Below are positions 1 to 9,413 of a stretch of DNA of 64,000 nt, one piece after another. The notes beneath the pieces were generated by a model, which was given only the letters and a program-made list of their open reading frames with translations, searched no databases and was not told the DNA's origin. Both the position numbers and the translations under genes were made by a program. The DNA comes from Acestrorhynchus altus. Lineage: Eukaryota; Chordata; Actinopteri; Characiformes; Acestrorhynchidae. Numbering within the stretch: the first letter of the stretch is position 1; each line of letters starts with the position of its first letter. The stretch is from contig CM067521.1 of the NCBI GenBank assembly GCA_034509495.1, positions 3,959,564-4,023,563 on the forward strand, in the 5' to 3' direction.

Positions 1-415
1 CAACCAGTAACCCACAACCCACAACCACAGCACAACTGGACTTGGTGCAATATACAGTGTAACGGCACAGAGGTAGGAGGCGGAAGTAGTTGCAGGGTTG
101 TATTTAATGATAACTCACAATTGTAAGCAGACATGTAAAAACGACACGAGTAAGCAACTAGACAATCATACAAACGAGAAGAACGACAAGGACTAACTGA
201 GACAAGGGAGTTATATACACACACGATAACGAGACACGGCTGGGACATGATAACGATGGGGCAGGGTTACAGATGGAACAGCTGGGAATGGGAGGAGACA
301 TGACATGTGCTCAAAAGCACATGGAACAGTAAACACAACACAACACAGACCAGCGGTACGTGACATACAGTTAAAAGTCCAATAATAATAATAATGTGCA
401 ATACCCTCCTCCTAC
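1..415. repeat. Dispersed repeat C, copy 1 (possible LTR or non-autonomous element)
   Basis: No coding potential is seen. The block around 240-335 (acacggctgggacatg, then aggagacatgacatgtgctc and aaaagcacatgg) recurs in diverged form at 27105-27400 and 31130-31520. It is therefore a dispersed repeat and not unique sequence. The class is uncertain; no target duplication was found because the left edge is outside the window. Confidence 0.5.
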
Positions 416-650
416 AGGACTCTTTTTCTACTTTTTCTCAGGCACTATTTATATATATTGTATATTGTAATATAGTCTCTATATTATATATTCTTTATAT
501 TTATATAGTGTTTCTTAACTAAATTATTATCTCTTTCTACCTTTTCTGTTCTGTACTTATGCTGCAGCTGGAACGTTAATTTCCCTGAGGGAACCCTCCC
601 TAGGGATCAATAAAGTTCTATCCTATCCTATCCTTTCCTATCCTATCTGC
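385..650 (+). mobile_element. Non-LTR retrotransposon 3-prime tail with (CCTAT)n
   Basis: The stretch from gtgcaataccctcctcctac through gggatcaataaagttctat, ending in a CCTAT pentamer array, matches 8165-8415 almost base for base. That second copy ends in a different pentamer, (TAATC)n. A shared 3-prime tail ending in variable short tandem repeats is typical of LINEs of the CR1/L2/Rex type. No reverse transcriptase is attached here. Confidence 0.6.
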
Positions 651-1530
651 AAACTGGCTCTGTTAAAGAGATGTTCTCTGTAAATGGGCTCTGTGCTCTG
701 TAAACTAACCCTGTGCACAGTAAACAGTTTCTAGGCTCTTTGCTTTGTAAATGGGCTCTATTTTTTGCCAACTGGTTCTGTGCTCTGTTAAATGGGTTCT
801 GTTCTCTGTTAAAGGTCTCTCCGCTCTGTTAACAAGCTCTGGTCTGTATTCTGTATTTGGGCACTGTGTTTTCCAAACGGGCTCTGTTGTTTGTAAATGG
901 GCTATGTATTCTGTAAAAGAGCTCTGTGTTCTGTAAAGAAACTCTGTTCTCTATAAACAAGCTCTGGTCTGTATTCTGTATTTGGGTTCTGTGTTTTCTG
1001 AACAAGCTCTGTGCTCTTGAAACAATCTCTGAGTTCTATTAACAAGCTCTGTGTTCTCTAAAGAACCTCTGTGTTCTGTAAACTGGCTCTGTTCTCTGTA
1101 AACAGACTCTGTGCCCTTTAAATAGGCTCTGCTTTCTGTAAATGGACACTATACTCTCTAAACTGTCTCTGTTCTCTGTAAATGACCTCTGTGTTGTCTA
1201 AAGGATCTCTATGTTCTGTAAATGAGCTCTGTGTTGTCTAAAGAATCTCTATGCTCTGTAAATGAGCTCTGTGTTGTCTAAAGAATCTCTATGTTCTGTA
1301 AATGAGCTCTGTTTTCTGTAAATTGTCTCTGCTCTGCATTCTGTTAAACGGGCTCTGTGTTCTCTAAACGAGGTCTTTTCTCTGTAAACAGGCTCTGTGC
1401 TGTGTTTACAAGCTCTGAGTTCTCTAAAGAATCTCTGTGTTCTGTAAATGGACTCTGTTCTCTGTAAACTGGCTCTGTTCTCTGTAACCTGGCTCTGTGT
1501 TCTGTAAACGAGCTCTCGTTTGATTTCTGA
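645..1530. repeat. Minisatellite of about 20-bp unit (ctctgttctctgtaaacagg)
   Basis: About 40 diverged head-to-tail copies of a unit reading roughly ctctgt(g)ttctgtaaacnagg. The open frames of 61 and 103 codons inside it are products of the repeat, not genes. Confidence 0.9.
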
Positions 1531-1706
1531 ATGCTGGAGTTGGTTTAGTAAAATGGGCATATACGTGAGGGTTGCACTGTTATTAGTACCTTGAATGCCC
1601 TCTGAAATGGACTTTTAGATGTGTTCCTCTTGAGACCAGGCTGGCCAGGGGTCAGTTACGGACATTTTAACAAAATCATATAAGGTAGCTTATCAGAGTA
1701 CCTTAC

Positions 1707-2843
1707 TACGGTCACCACAGCAACGGGGAGAGTGAACAGAAAATGTAGAACCACCTGATAATCTTTCAGTGTAGTAACAAGAAATATTCACTGCTTCAGG
1801 TGAAGTGGACCTGCATTCTGTCCATCAGATGACTTCAGACTCAGTGAGTGAGAGCTGACAGGATGGGGAGAGCTTTGTATTTGTCTCCTGACCTTCTGGA
1901 TAGAAATAATACAGTTATGCTTGATCACATGGTGCTCCACAGTCCAGCTTCACTGAACCAGTCTGCGTGATAAGTGCAGGAGACACCAACAGCTGGGGCT
2001 GAGGAACATCTGCAACATTAAGACAGACCAATCCATCAAATAATCATTTGATATACTGGATATCTATTCATCCTGAAAATGTTTTTTTTCCAGATCCCTT
2101 TAGTATTAAGGTGTGTGTAGAACACAACATGCCAAACATCTCTGCATGGAGGTGTAGAGGTTCCTAATGGTGTCCTGTGATGATCCATCCCATACAGCTT
2201 GAATGTTCTCACTCAGTTCTACAGATGGTGTGGTAGGGGTGGAGTGTTGATAGAGCGATAAATAGCATCCCACACATTTTCAATCAGGGATAGATCTGGA
2301 GATGCGACTGATAAAGAATGGGGTTAGAATCTGATCTGAGCTCATTGGTTCTTCAATGGAATTGCTCAAAGAACCTTTTATAGCACCTTTATTTTGAAGA
2401 GCGCATTGGTGAAAGTGAATGCATTTAGCATTTACATTTAGATTTTGAGTGACTAGTAGAATATTTTATATTTAAACCCTTATTCTTAAATAAAGTGATC
2501 AGCGTCTACAGAGATCTGCTGATCAGATCAGGTCCATCATTCAGAACTTCAGCTTCTGCAAAAGAGATCATTATCATGGTCTTTGTCACACATACAGCTA
2601 AAATATGAACATTTCCTCACAAATAGAGCATTGGAACATTTATTGTTCAACATATTTTACTTCATAATGCTCAGACTATTCGACCTCACTGTATCCTCTG
2701 CAGTACTGATATTACACTGCACATTCTCTCTCAGCTTGAAGATTCTTTGTCATGCATCAAACAGCAGTGCAGTGAATTAGAAACTCACTCTGAGGAGGAA
2801 CGTCCAGAATCAGATGGAAGAAGAGCAGGATGATCAGAGCCAT
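1707..2843 (-). pseudogene. Immunoglobulin-superfamily receptor, broken (signal exon + one Ig exon)
   Basis: On the minus strand a signal-peptide exon (2843 down to 2789, MALIILLFFHLILDVPPQ) ends in a good donor (A|GTGAGT). The next exon begins at 2009 after TTGCAG in the matching phase. It reads VPQPQLLVSPALITQTGSVK, then LDCGAP, and later KLSPSCQLSL and NISCYYT. This is the pattern of fish leukocyte receptor-type Ig domains (PQLxVSPAxITxTGSVxLxC, then SPSCQL, then C-Y-T). Two in-frame stops (after CDQA and after ESEVI) and a likely frame change near the exon end show it is dead. A Tc1-type fragment lies in its intron. No TM exon was seen downstream within the window. The exact receptor family is not identified. 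Confidence 0.65.
2095..2325 (-). mobile_element. Tc1/mariner-type transposon fragment (same family as 10895-11500)
   Basis: The stretch containing ggttcctaatggtgtcctgt and cccacacattttcaatcagg is nearly identical to 10915-11070, which lies next to a Tc1-type transposase fragment. It sits inside the intron of the Ig pseudogene. No target duplication was determined. Confidence 0.65.
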
Positions 2844-3184
2844 TTCACCCTCTAACAGCAGGTGAACCGAAAGCTTTGAGACACTGAGCTACAGGAAAAT
2901 CACTTCTGTACACATGTGCAGGTATTTTCTTTCCACTTCGTTATGTTCTATTCCTTCCTGGACATTTAAGCTTCTTTGTTCCCAACATACATGGCTGTTT
3001 TATAGCTGTGCTCATTATTAATGTATTTTGGACAAAAATACATTACAATTAAATGAACAGAGGCTGTCAAATACACTTCATGTCCAAAAATGGGTTGAAA
3101 CAATGGGTTGAGTGGTCGTTGTGACCCAACAGATTGGGACTAAAGCCTGAGATTTGTTTTGATAATGGATGTATTGCAAGCTAA

Positions 3185-3600
3185 CTTGGATACCACAGAA
3201 ACCACCTAGCAACCACCCATGACACCACATCTTGTTGACACCACAAGTTGTTACTATGGTGTTGCAAGGTGGTTGCTAGGTGGTTATGGATTTGTGAATT
3301 GGTTGATATGGCATTCCAAGTGATTACAACAAAGTTGCTAAGTGGTTGGTAGGTGGTTACTATGGGGTTGCAAAATTGGTTGACAAGGCATTCCAAGTGG
3401 TTACAACAAAGTTCCTATGTGGTTGGTAGGTGGTTACTATGGGGTTGCAAAGTGGCTGATATGGTATTTCAAGCAATTACAACAAGTTGATAAGTGGTTG
3501 CTAGGTGGTTACTATGGAGTTGCAAAGTGGTTAATATGGCATTCCAAATGGTTACAACAATGTTGCTAAGTGGTTACTAGGTGGTTGCAGTGGTATCCTA
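3185..3600. repeat. Tandem repeat with ggttgctaggtggttactatgg units
   Basis: Several diverged units of about 65-90 bp (ggttgctaggtggttactat followed by ggggttgcaaagtggttgat). The reverse complement, gtaaccacctagcaac, is the core of the array at 12195-13190 in the beta-chain intron. Related repeats thus flank the MHC pair in opposite orientations. Confidence 0.8.
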
Positions 3601-4060
3601 CTGTTATTAAAACACAACCCAAACCTTGTTTCGCTTAACCAAGCAATGTACTGAACATTGTTTCAGTATTTGGGTGAAATACTTGGTCCTAAATGCTGGC
3701 TCAATATGACCCAATATGCTGGGACATCTGAGTGCTGTGTTTGTCGAGTACTGAACGAGTGCAGGGTCAGCATTTTAAGAGTATAGTTTTATATCATTAT
3801 ATTTAGTATAGTTTATTGTTTCTTCTCAGTTATCTGGAGAAATCCAGATTACACCTACAGAAACGTTTTAGTCTCCTGTGAAACGTAGAATTTAAAATCT
3901 GCTTAACAGGACAGTAAATATTAATTTAATTAAATATTGACTGTGTATCTGTTTACCTTCATCTGTTTACCAGGTCTGGAGTTACTCTTACTCATCAGAG
4001 ACACCAGTTTAAATAATAGGATTAGGGTCCTAAAGCCTCTGTACAACACAAGAATCATGC

Positions 4061-4066
4061 TTTATT
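4061..4066 (-). promoter_or_regulatory. Probable polyadenylation signal of the MHC alpha-chain gene
   Basis: TTTATT on the plus strand is AATAAA on the minus strand, about 220 bp downstream of the alpha-chain stop codon. Another AATAAA lies inside the last coding codons (about 4298-4303) and is probably not used. Confidence 0.4.
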
Positions 4067-4285
4067 CGGAGAATTAAAATAAATGATCAATGCAGATGAT
4101 ATTATAACAGTAACAGAATGGATAATACTTGGCTCACAACACAAAACTGCCCATTTACATTTCAATTCAGAGCCCATTTGTAAATGTACAGAAATTCACA
4201 CAAATCAACTCCAAAAGGCACCAACATCTCAGTTATGAAAAGAAAGAACAAAAAATAAATAAATAAACATTTTGTTTGTAAAACA

Positions 4286-6254
4286 TTAAAGCTGGGATTT
4301 ATTCTTTCCTCTGAAAATCACTCCAGAAACAATGATTCCACAAGCGAGACCAGGTATCAGTCCATAAACCCAGGAGGAGTCTGGCATGAAGGCATGAAAT
4401 TCAGGTCCTTTAAAAAAAGAGATTTTGTTGCTTTAGTTTTTGTCCTTTATCAGCACATTTTCAGTGAATTATAAAGAACATGGCAAGTATTAAACACGAA
4501 CTCACTCCACAGGGTCATCTTGGGCTCAGCCATGCTGCTGTGCTTTACCTGACAGGAATATTCCTCACCAGGGTGTGGAGTGATGGCCATGTATTTATAG
4601 ACTCTGTATGTCCAGTCATCACCATACATCAGGTCAGACATTACTCCCTCCTCAACTGATGGATGACCATTGAGGAAGAAGTTGATTTCTATATCTCCAG
4701 GGTAGAACCCAGTGGCGTAGCAATAAAGAAAGTTAGGCTGACCTTCTGCCACAGGGAACTGGGGATATACGTTGACTGAAGGCCGAACTGGAGAACAGAC
4801 AATGAAATCAAATTGAGTTGTGGAAGTATATGAAAATATCCATCACTAGGCACACTGTAGGTACAAATGTTTGTGGGCAAAGCACATAGCTAATCCCTGT
4901 AGAGAGGTACTGCCAAAAGAATAGGGCTAGAGGGATTAAAAGCCCCCCAAATACTTTTGGGTGGGATGAGTTAGAGAGCTGATGATAAGCTGGGGTGGTG
5001 ATCATCCAAGATTCTGATCTCAATAACTCTAGCACTTGTTCCTGAATACAATCAAATCATCACTGCAATGTTCCAGAATCTAGCAGAAAGTCTTCATGGG
5101 ACAATAGAGCAACAAAAGCAGGATAAACTCTTTTTAATATCCTTGATTTGCCCCTATATTGTACATGCTGAGTAAGTATGTTAGGTACTTTAAATAAAGA
5201 CCCACAGCCAGGGTCAAGACACACCCCAGGTAACACACTCTAACTGGTTTAGCTGTGAAGTGAGAATATGATTACCCAGAGGAGTTCTGGCAGCCCTTGT
5301 GTGCTCTTTGAGCTTGGACAGATAATCCTTCTGCCGATAAAAACCATGCAGAACTTCATACAGGCAGAAAGAGCGATCGTTGTCCCCCAACACTGAGAAG
5401 CCAGTGGTTGCACTGGGGCGTAGGACAAAGGTCTTTTTCTCGTTGTCAAAGTAGGCGAATGTGGCGTCGTTTACCAAAACGACCACGCCCTGGTCTACAG
5501 AGCCGTTACTTCTTGTCCGAGTGTAGGCCTGGATGCTCGCTGTCTGGTAATCTAGAGAATGAGATTAACAGTTATAATCACATTCATGAATTTTCTGAGA
5601 AACAGCACAGAAGTAAACATGAAAGAGAGATGAGGTAGAAGGTAAAGTTCTGAATGGTAGAAGAAGGGGGTTCCGGTTAAGAGAGCAGAGTGATAAGGTA
5701 GGAAGCCTTCTTTGATTTTCATTGCAAGAATCACAAATGAGGACAGAGTGGTGGGGAGGTCGGCGTGGCCACACCAATGTCAGCTGGCACTGCATCTAAG
5801 GCAGGTACTTTACTTGATTGGCTGAATTGGGTGTTAGATTTGGGTTGGAGGGGAAATCTACATGAAGGTAGCTCTCCAGGAGCAGGGCTGGTGAGCCCTG
5901 GTCTAGAAGGTCCCTATGGAACATAATGCGTGGCATCTTCTACTCAAGGTTTAAAGCACTCAAAGACATTTTACCCAGCTGACAAACTTTGAGGGGCTGT
6001 TGTGATCAAGCCACCACCACATTTGCTAGCTGTGATGTTGTGAAAAAAAAAAATGGACTGTATCATCTTTAGCGATCAGGACATCCTGCAGCCACATGTG
6101 ATGCCAATGTTTCAGCAGGATAATGCTCCACACACAGCAAGGGTTTCTCAGGAACATCTCAGCCAGACTGCAGCTCTTTCTTGGCCTCAAATCTACAGGC
6201 CCAGCTGCAACATCTATAGGCAAATATGCTGCAGGGTGAATAGAGTGAGGGCAG

Positions 6255-6312
<58 letters not shown>

Positions 6313-7351
6313 AGAGAGAGAGAGAGAGTTTGTGGTTTTGGGGAAATGTAAATGATTTTATAATTGGTGGGTCAAAAATTACCCTACAATCTAGACAACA
6401 GGTATTTTTTCATTTTTTTCAATCTTGGAGACACTTTAGGAAAAGTAATCAATATTTCATGTTGATAAAAGATAATTAAGTAGGTTTTCTCTGCAATTAA
6501 ATGTGGTGGCAGGTCATTTTTTACCCTTAACCTTTTCAACCCTCTGCCCTCACGGGCAGAATCACATTTCGTGTTCTCAGCTTTAAGTCAGGAATGCCTT
6601 GACATACCAGCACAAAACACATACAACTGTTTTTAGAAGCTCCTGTTATTAAAATCCAGTATAATAAAGCAGTTTTTATTACCTGAGATGTTGGTCATTT
6701 TGGCCCTGAACAAATCATTTCAAGTTTGGGGCTGCTGTGACAAGCAGTTTTAGAAATTGACATGGATCCAAGAGGCAAAATCTTCCCAAAAACATTTTTT
6801 TGAATTTTTTCATATATTTTGTCACATTTTATAATAAGCTATATTATAAAATATAATATTTTTTTATTCTCAACTTATAGACACCCATCTGCAACTTTTT
6901 AGTTTTTTGTTTCAAGTCTCTACATTCAAAAATAAGTTTTTGCAAGTTTTGGCAATTTATGATAACAATTTGGTCCCTTTCATCAAGATAGTAAACTTCT
7001 GATAGTATGGACACATTAAGTCAAAGGCCTTCCATAAAGATATCATCATATGTCATGTGACTATCTCATGTAATTACTGTGTTATTACAAAAAAAGAGGC
7101 AATGACAAAAGCGCACAAAGACACACAACCTGTATAGCGAGGGCTGTAAGGGGTTAACCTGTATCGATACTGTACCCTGATATAGAACTGTTCTTCTGGA
7201 CAAGATGATTAAAATCATTTTATACATTTACCTACAACCAAAACTGGATTTACTTTGATAAACTATTGACATTTATTAATAAATTATTACATTTTTACAT
7301 TGATTGCAAATGTGTTAACAGTGATTCCGACCTTTGAAGGGTACTGACCAA

Positions 7352-7390
<39 letters not shown>

Positions 7391-9258
7391 AGGTCAGGCA
7401 GTTCACATTGAGTTGTATTCTGTAATGCAGTCACTAGATGGTAGCAGAGTTGCAGAATGTTAGGGTTGTAGTGGTATACTGGTTCCAGGTATAGCATGGT
7501 GTGGAAGATGTTCACCTACAAGTGATTAAGAGCCCAATTCATGTTTTTTTTGTTTGGATATTTTAATGCTGTAGAAAAAATATAGTGATCAATATTATGC
7601 TTTAACATGTACCACATTCCACTGCAATGTGAAAACACAGCCCTTTGTCAAATAAAATATTATACACAGTCATGTGAAAAAGTTAGGATGGCCCACCTTT
7701 GACTTTAAACATGTTTATACACATGGACATTTTAATTATATTGAGAGATGGAGGTGATTTAACTAAAACAAAACTAAAGAGATCTTTTTAAATCCCTTCC
7801 GAGATGCATCTGCATCTACAACCCCATTTCTGTAGGCCCCAGATAGCTCTTTACCATGGTGACACCACTCACGTCAACAATCCAGAGCAAACCAAACTAA
7901 TGTTTGAGGTTTTAACAAGACAGACTCCTCCAAAGTCCTCTCTAATGGTGGTCTAATCATTTACAGCTGATGTGCTTGACCTGATTCTAATTTTAGGCAT
8001 TTTAAGTCATAGAACATGTGGAAGTGTTCTTTTTTCTTACAAGAAAATTGACAGACTATGTGAAGCCTCAGGAGTAGCTTCATTCAACTTTGATCGGTTG
8101 CTGAGGTTCATTTCTTTCACCTAAAGATTTGCAGAAGGTAATCGATTCCATTATTCCAGTTTTAAAGTGCAATAATAATGTGCAATACCCTCCTCCTCCA
8201 ACAGGGCTCTTTTTTCATGCACTATTTATCTATATTGTATATTGTAATATAGTCTCTATATTATATATTCTTCATATTTCTATAGTGGTTTTTTTTAGTA
8301 AATTATTATCTTATTGTTCTATTCTTTTCTATACTGTACTGCTGCTGCTGCTGGAACCTTGCAAGGGATCAATAAAGTTCTATCTAATCTAATCTAATGT
8401 AATCTAATCTAATCTTCTTGCCTATAAATAACTATAAGATCTTATACATGGGTATAAGCCATTAGTCCTCATTAGCCCTAATTTTTAAAACTACTAATTT
8501 TTAAACACTATAAATAGACACACAAGTTTTAAACACCCTGGTGAGCCACTGGCGACAGCAGTAAGGAAAAACTCCCTCAGAGCTGCAGGAAGAAACCTTG
8601 GGAGGAACCAGGCTCAAAAGGGGGAGCCTGATAATTGATGACAGTAGCAGATAATTAGGATCTGTGTAAATTTCTACATAGTTGCTGATGGCAGGTGGAC
8701 AACTAGTCCAGGGCAGGGTGGGCAACTAGTCCAAGTCCAGTAGCCAGGAAAGGTGGGCAGCTAATGTGAAGCGGGGGCAGGAGAACTCAGGGTAAACATT
8801 TCATCAGCCTGGGCTGGTGAGTAACTACACTGCTCTTGATCTTTAAAACCAGCTACCAGACTGTGTTTCTGATACAGTTTCAGTAACTACACTGCTGCTG
8901 ATCTTTAATACCAGCTACCAGACTGTGTTTCTGATACAGTTTCAGTAACTACACTGCTGCTGATCTTTAATACCAGATACCAGACTGTGTTTATGATACA
9001 GTTTCAGTAACTACACTGCTGCTGATCTTTAATACCAGATACCGGACTGTGTTTCTGATACAGTTTCAGTAACTACACTGCTGCTGATCTTTAATACCAG
9101 ATACCAGACTGTGTTTCTGATACACTTTCAGTAACTACACTGCTGCTGATCTTTAAAGGACTTACAGAAGACTGCACCACTTAGCTCTGTTGCTTACCTG
9201 TCCACAGGAGAACAGAAGGAAAATGAAGAAGCATCATTATAAAGGAAAAATTAGCCAT
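4286..9258 (-). CDS. MHC class II-type alpha chain, W-category (beta-2-microglobulin-like Ig domain)
   Basis: Four exons on the minus strand: 9258-9198 (signal peptide), 5551-5276 (alpha1), 4787-4506 (Ig C1), 4407-4286 (connecting/TM/tail). All junctions are GT-AG in phase 1, and the total is 741 nt, so 246 aa plus stop. Residues 1-20 are a hydrophobic signal (MANFSFIMMLLHFPSVLLWT). Residues 21-112 form an alpha1-like domain (NDATFAYFDNEKKTFVLRP) with an NGS sequon and one cysteine (C83). Residues 113-206 form a C1 Ig domain with Cys135 and Cys191. Its GFYPGDIEINFFLNG, MSDLMYGDDW and EEYSCQVKH...EPKMTLW track beta-2-microglobulin (GFHPSDIEVDLLKNG, HSDL...KDW) more closely than classical class II alpha. 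A TM segment is at about 217-238 and the tail is RGKNKSQL. Predicted partner: the divergent beta chain at 9414. The W-category label rests on motif reading; a non-classical class II alpha is the alternative. Confidence 0.85.
4820..5185 (+). mobile_element. MITE family A copy (in alpha-chain intron 2)
   Basis: Diverged copy of a dispersed non-autonomous DNA element whose ends resemble gtccaaatgtttgtggacacc and ggtgtcccaatacttttgtcc. Landmarks are atccctgtagagaggtactg, gggtggtgatcatccaagat and agcaggataaactcttttta. Confidence 0.6.
5900..6235 (+). mobile_element. Tc1/mariner transposase fragment
   Basis: The frame at 6053-6230 reads LQPHVMPMFQQDNAPHTARV, the signature around the second catalytic Asp of Tc1-like DDE transposases (FQQDNAPxHxA). 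It is followed by SQTAALSWPQ. It is a short piece in the large first intron of the MHC alpha gene and is not functional. Confidence 0.8.
6257..6330. repeat. (TG)n then (AG)n microsatellite
   Basis: About 27 TG dinucleotides followed by a short GA run. It creates the spurious poly-Cys/Val open frames in this area. Confidence 0.95.
6527..7157. mobile_element. piggyBac-like non-autonomous element with TTAA flanks
   Basis: The left end is TTAACCTTTTCAACCCTCTG (6527). The right end, read in reverse, is TTAACCCCTTACAGCCCTCG (7157). Matching imperfect inverted ends with TTAA at both edges are the mark of piggyBac-type insertion. No transposase is present. It lies in intron 1 of the MHC alpha gene. 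Confidence 0.55.
7345..7392. repeat. (AAAT)n microsatellite
   Basis: About eleven ATAA/AAAT tetramers in a row. Confidence 0.95.
7665..8120. mobile_element. Possible degenerate DNA transposon remnant
   Basis: It begins with cagtcatgtgaaaaagttag, resembling the terminal repeat of a common fish Tc1-type element. No coding frame survives and the far end is unclear. Confidence 0.3.
8165..8415 (+). mobile_element. Non-LTR retrotransposon 3-prime tail with (TAATC)n
   Basis: Nearly identical to 385-650, including gggatcaataaagttctat, but ending in (TCTAA)n. Reverse transcriptase is absent. Confidence 0.6.
8540..8760 (+). mobile_element. Dispersed LINE-type repeat fragment (gaggaaccaggctcaaaagg)
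   Basis: The stretch aaggaaaaactccctcagag ... ggaagaaaccttgggaggaa recurs at 27830-27900 and, inverted, at 27495-27545 and 51965-52025. It is a widespread fish repeat, here only a fragment. Confidence 0.5.
8819..9157. repeat. 62-bp minisatellite, 5-6 copies, in MHC alpha intron 1
   Basis: The unit runs from gtaactacactgctgctgat to ggtaccagactgtgtttctg-type sequence and back. Copies start at 8821, 8883, 8945, 9007, 9069 and 9131, exactly 62 bp apart. The array ends about 40 bp before alpha exon 1. Two further copies occur inverted at 37390-37516. Confidence 0.9.
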
Positions 9259-9413
9259 GACGACCTGACCAAAACTCAGTTGTCTTTGTTTGCCTTCTTT
9301 CACACTGTCTGCAGACAAAAACTCGGAGAGGATTGTTTACTGGCATCATGTGATGAAACTGTAGAGTCTCTGTAGTTTCACTTTCAGTTTTCCTCTTAGT
9401 GACAGTGTGTACA
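9259..9413. promoter_or_regulatory. Bidirectional promoter between the MHC alpha and beta chains
   Basis: Only 155 bp separate the ATG of the minus-strand alpha chain (9258) from the ATG of the plus-strand beta chain (9414). Both 5-prime UTRs and the core promoter must fit here. No TATA box is visible. There is a 12-bp perfect palindrome TGTCTGCAGACA at 9306-9317, an E-box-like CATCATGTGATG at about 9344-9355, and an ISRE at 9374. I see no good Y box (CTGATTGG) or X box (CCTAGCAACAGATG) in this interval. Confidence 0.7.
9374..9392. promoter_or_regulatory. Interferon-stimulated response element (ISRE)
   Basis: AGTTTCACTTTCAGTTTTC matches the ISRE consensus AGTTTCNNTTTCNY at every defined base. 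On the other strand it reads GAAAACTGAAAGTGAAACT, three GAAA cores as bound by IRF factors. It lies 22 bp before the beta-chain ATG and about 115 bp from the alpha-chain ATG. Interferon control is typical of MHC class I promoters. Confidence 0.8.

Noticed and set aside
8819..9157. CRISPR-like regular spacing
   Set aside because: Units are contiguous 62-bp tandem repeats without spacers, in a vertebrate genome.
9181..9196. Reverse X-box-like ctctgttgcttacc near alpha exon 1
   Set aside because: It overlaps the splice donor of alpha exon 1, matches the X-box consensus only partly, and has no Y box at proper spacing.
4286..9258. Calling the minus-strand gene beta-2-microglobulin
   Set aside because: The Ig exon resembles it, but an alpha1-like exon upstream and a TM exon downstream splice on in phase.
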